This document shows positions 63,233 to 64,000 of a DNA stretch of 64,000 nucleotides, one piece after another. The translations under genes were made by a program, and so were the position numbers. Each line of letters starts with the position of its first letter. The stretch's first letter is position 1. The notes under the pieces were generated by a model. That model made no database searches and was not told the origin of the DNA. It saw nothing but the letters and a program-made list of their open reading frames with translations. The stretch lies in the NCBI RefSeq assembly GCF_014489595.1, contig NZ_CP060790.1, positions 2,976,001 through 3,040,000 of the forward strand, in the 5' to 3' direction. Origin of the DNA: Paenacidovorax monticola. Its GTDB lineage: Bacteria > Pseudomonadota > Gammaproteobacteria > Burkholderiales > Burkholderiaceae_C.

Positions 63233-63274
63233 ATGGCATTAGCGCTGCTGATGCCTGCCACAGCCATTCGATGA
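63233..63274 (+). CDS. Possible 13-residue leader peptide upstream of lplT
   Basis: ATG at 63233 encodes MALALLMPATAIR and its stop overlaps the lplT start as ATGA, the same coupling seen elsewhere in the window. There is no clear Shine-Dalgarno before it. It could couple translation of lplT, or be chance in a short GC-rich leader. Confidence 0.3.
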   Translation: MALALLMPATAIR

Positions 63275-64000
63275 AGCGCGGTTTCTACACCATCATGTCG
63301 GCGCAGTTTTTCAGCTCGCTGGCCGACAATGCCCTCTTCGTCGCTGCGGTGGAACTGCTTCGCGCCGGCGGAGCCCCCGAATGGCAGCGCGCGGCCCTGG
63401 TGCCCATGTTCGCGCTGTTCTATGTGATCCTCGCGCCCTTCGTGGGCGCCTTCGCCGACGCCGTGCCCAAGGGACGCGTGATGTTCATCAGCAACGCCAT
63501 CAAGGTGGTGGGCTGCCTGATGATGCTCTTCGGCTCGCACCCGCTCATGGCCTATGCCGTGGTGGGCCTGGGCGCGGCGGCCTACTCGCCGGCCAAGTAC
63601 GGCATCCTCACCGAGCTGCTGCCCGCCTCGCAGCTCGTCAAGGCCAACGGCTGGATCGAAGGGCTCACGATCGCCTCCATCATCCTCGGCGTGCTGCTGG
63701 GCGGCCAGCTCGTGGGCGCGGCCATCTCCACGCAGTTGCTGGCCATCGACCTGCCCGGCATCGACACGGGCATCGACACGGCGGCCGAAGCCGCCATCGC
63801 GGTGCTGATCCTCGTCTATGCCATCGCGGCCTGGTTCAACCTGCGCATTCCGCACACGGGCGTGGAGATGCGCCCCCTGCGCCAGGACCCGAACCGCAGC
63901 CTGCTGGCCAACGCGCTCGCGCTGCTGCCCGACTTCTGGAGCTGCAGCCAACGCCTGTGGCGCGACAAGCTGGGCCAGATCTCGCTGTCCACCACCACGC
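63271..64000 (+). CDS. lplT: Lysophospholipid transporter LplT (partial, runs off the right edge)
   Basis: MFS-type inner-membrane flippase that brings lyso-phospholipids into the cytoplasm for re-acylation. The 243 visible residues begin MKRGFYTIMSAQFFSSLADNALFVAA. They include VPMFALFYVILAPFVGAFADAVPKGRVMF, AAYSPAKYGILTELLPASQLVKANGWIEG and LLGGQLVG, the strongly conserved LplT/Aas-associated region; six membrane segments are visible. The ATG at 63271 matches the usual N-terminus. It is divergent from alr with 149 bp between. Confidence 0.93.
   Translation, partial: MKRGFYTIMSAQFFSSLADNALFVAAVELLRAGGAPEWQRAALVPMFALFYVILAPFVGAFADAVPKGRVMFISNAIKVVGCLMMLFGSHPLMAYAVVGLGAAAYSPAKYGILTELLPASQLVKANGWIEGLTIASIILGVLLGGQLVGAAISTQLLAIDLPGIDTGIDTAAEAAIAVLILVYAIAAWFNLRIPHTGVEMRPLRQDPNRSLLANALALLPDFWSCSQRLWRDKLGQISLSTTT

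Overview
The window is GC-rich chromosomal DNA from a betaproteobacterium, most likely family Comamonadaceae (Acidovorax/Alicycliphilus/Diaphorobacter/Comamonas group). The basis is the mreBC genes divergent from gatCAB, the repeated use of orphan Bug-type (tripartite tricarboxylate) binding proteins, and a phenol meta-cleavage cluster laid out like the aph/dmp genes of Comamonas. This is inference from gene content; no 16S or other marker is present.

Layout. 1-5.4 kb: mreC (partial) and mreB on the minus strand, divergent from gatC-gatA-gatB. 5.5-11.8 kb: a degenerate SGNH-type lipoprotein, a DUF4124-like protein, pyrE and xthA divergent with overlapping start codons, an orphan GspE/PilB-type ATPase, and a metallo-beta-lactamase-fold hydrolase. 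11.8-31.9 kb: a complete phenol-to-central-metabolism pathway. The upper minus-strand operon is dmpK-L-M-N-O-P-Q-B, an outer-membrane MetA_deg protein, a GlcG/HbpS-like protein and dmpD. It starts at a sigma-54 promoter and is divergent from the NtrC-type activator dmpR, which is followed by a GntR gene resembling AphS. The lower minus-strand operon is bug, a CMD-like gene, dmpC-E-F-G-H, a second bug and dmpI. It is divergent from a LysR gene whose probable operator lies about 64 bp upstream of the predicted start of transcription. 31.9-42.6 kb: M48 peptidase, EamA transporter, AraC regulator, AmpG-like MFS, a two-component system, a YbfB-type MFS, a LysR regulator, a nitronate monooxygenase-like enzyme and galE. 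42.6-48.4 kb: a polysaccharide locus with an O-antigen ligase/polymerase-like protein, GT4, GT2 and two paralogous capsule-type sugar transferases, plus a small zinc protein. 48.6-64 kb: ilvE, radA, a ketopantoate reductase, a GST, an IclR regulator divergent from bug-fahA, a peptide/substrate-binding protein, AraC/AhpD-like genes, alr and lplT (partial).

How the genes work together. Phenol is hydroxylated to catechol by DmpKLMNOP. DmpB cleaves the ring, with DmpQ keeping its iron reduced. The semialdehyde goes either through DmpC-I-H or directly through DmpD to 2-hydroxypentadienoate. DmpE, G and F then give pyruvate and acetyl-CoA. Every step is encoded here.

Two global observations matter to anyone using this annotation. 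First, at least 17 single-base losses in short G/C homopolymers break 11 otherwise intact genes, most of them between 31 and 44 kb. This looks like consensus error rather than gene decay, so coordinates of those genes are given end to end across the breaks. Second, two families of dispersed intergenic repeats (called R1 and R2 here) sit at fixed positions relative to stop or start codons.
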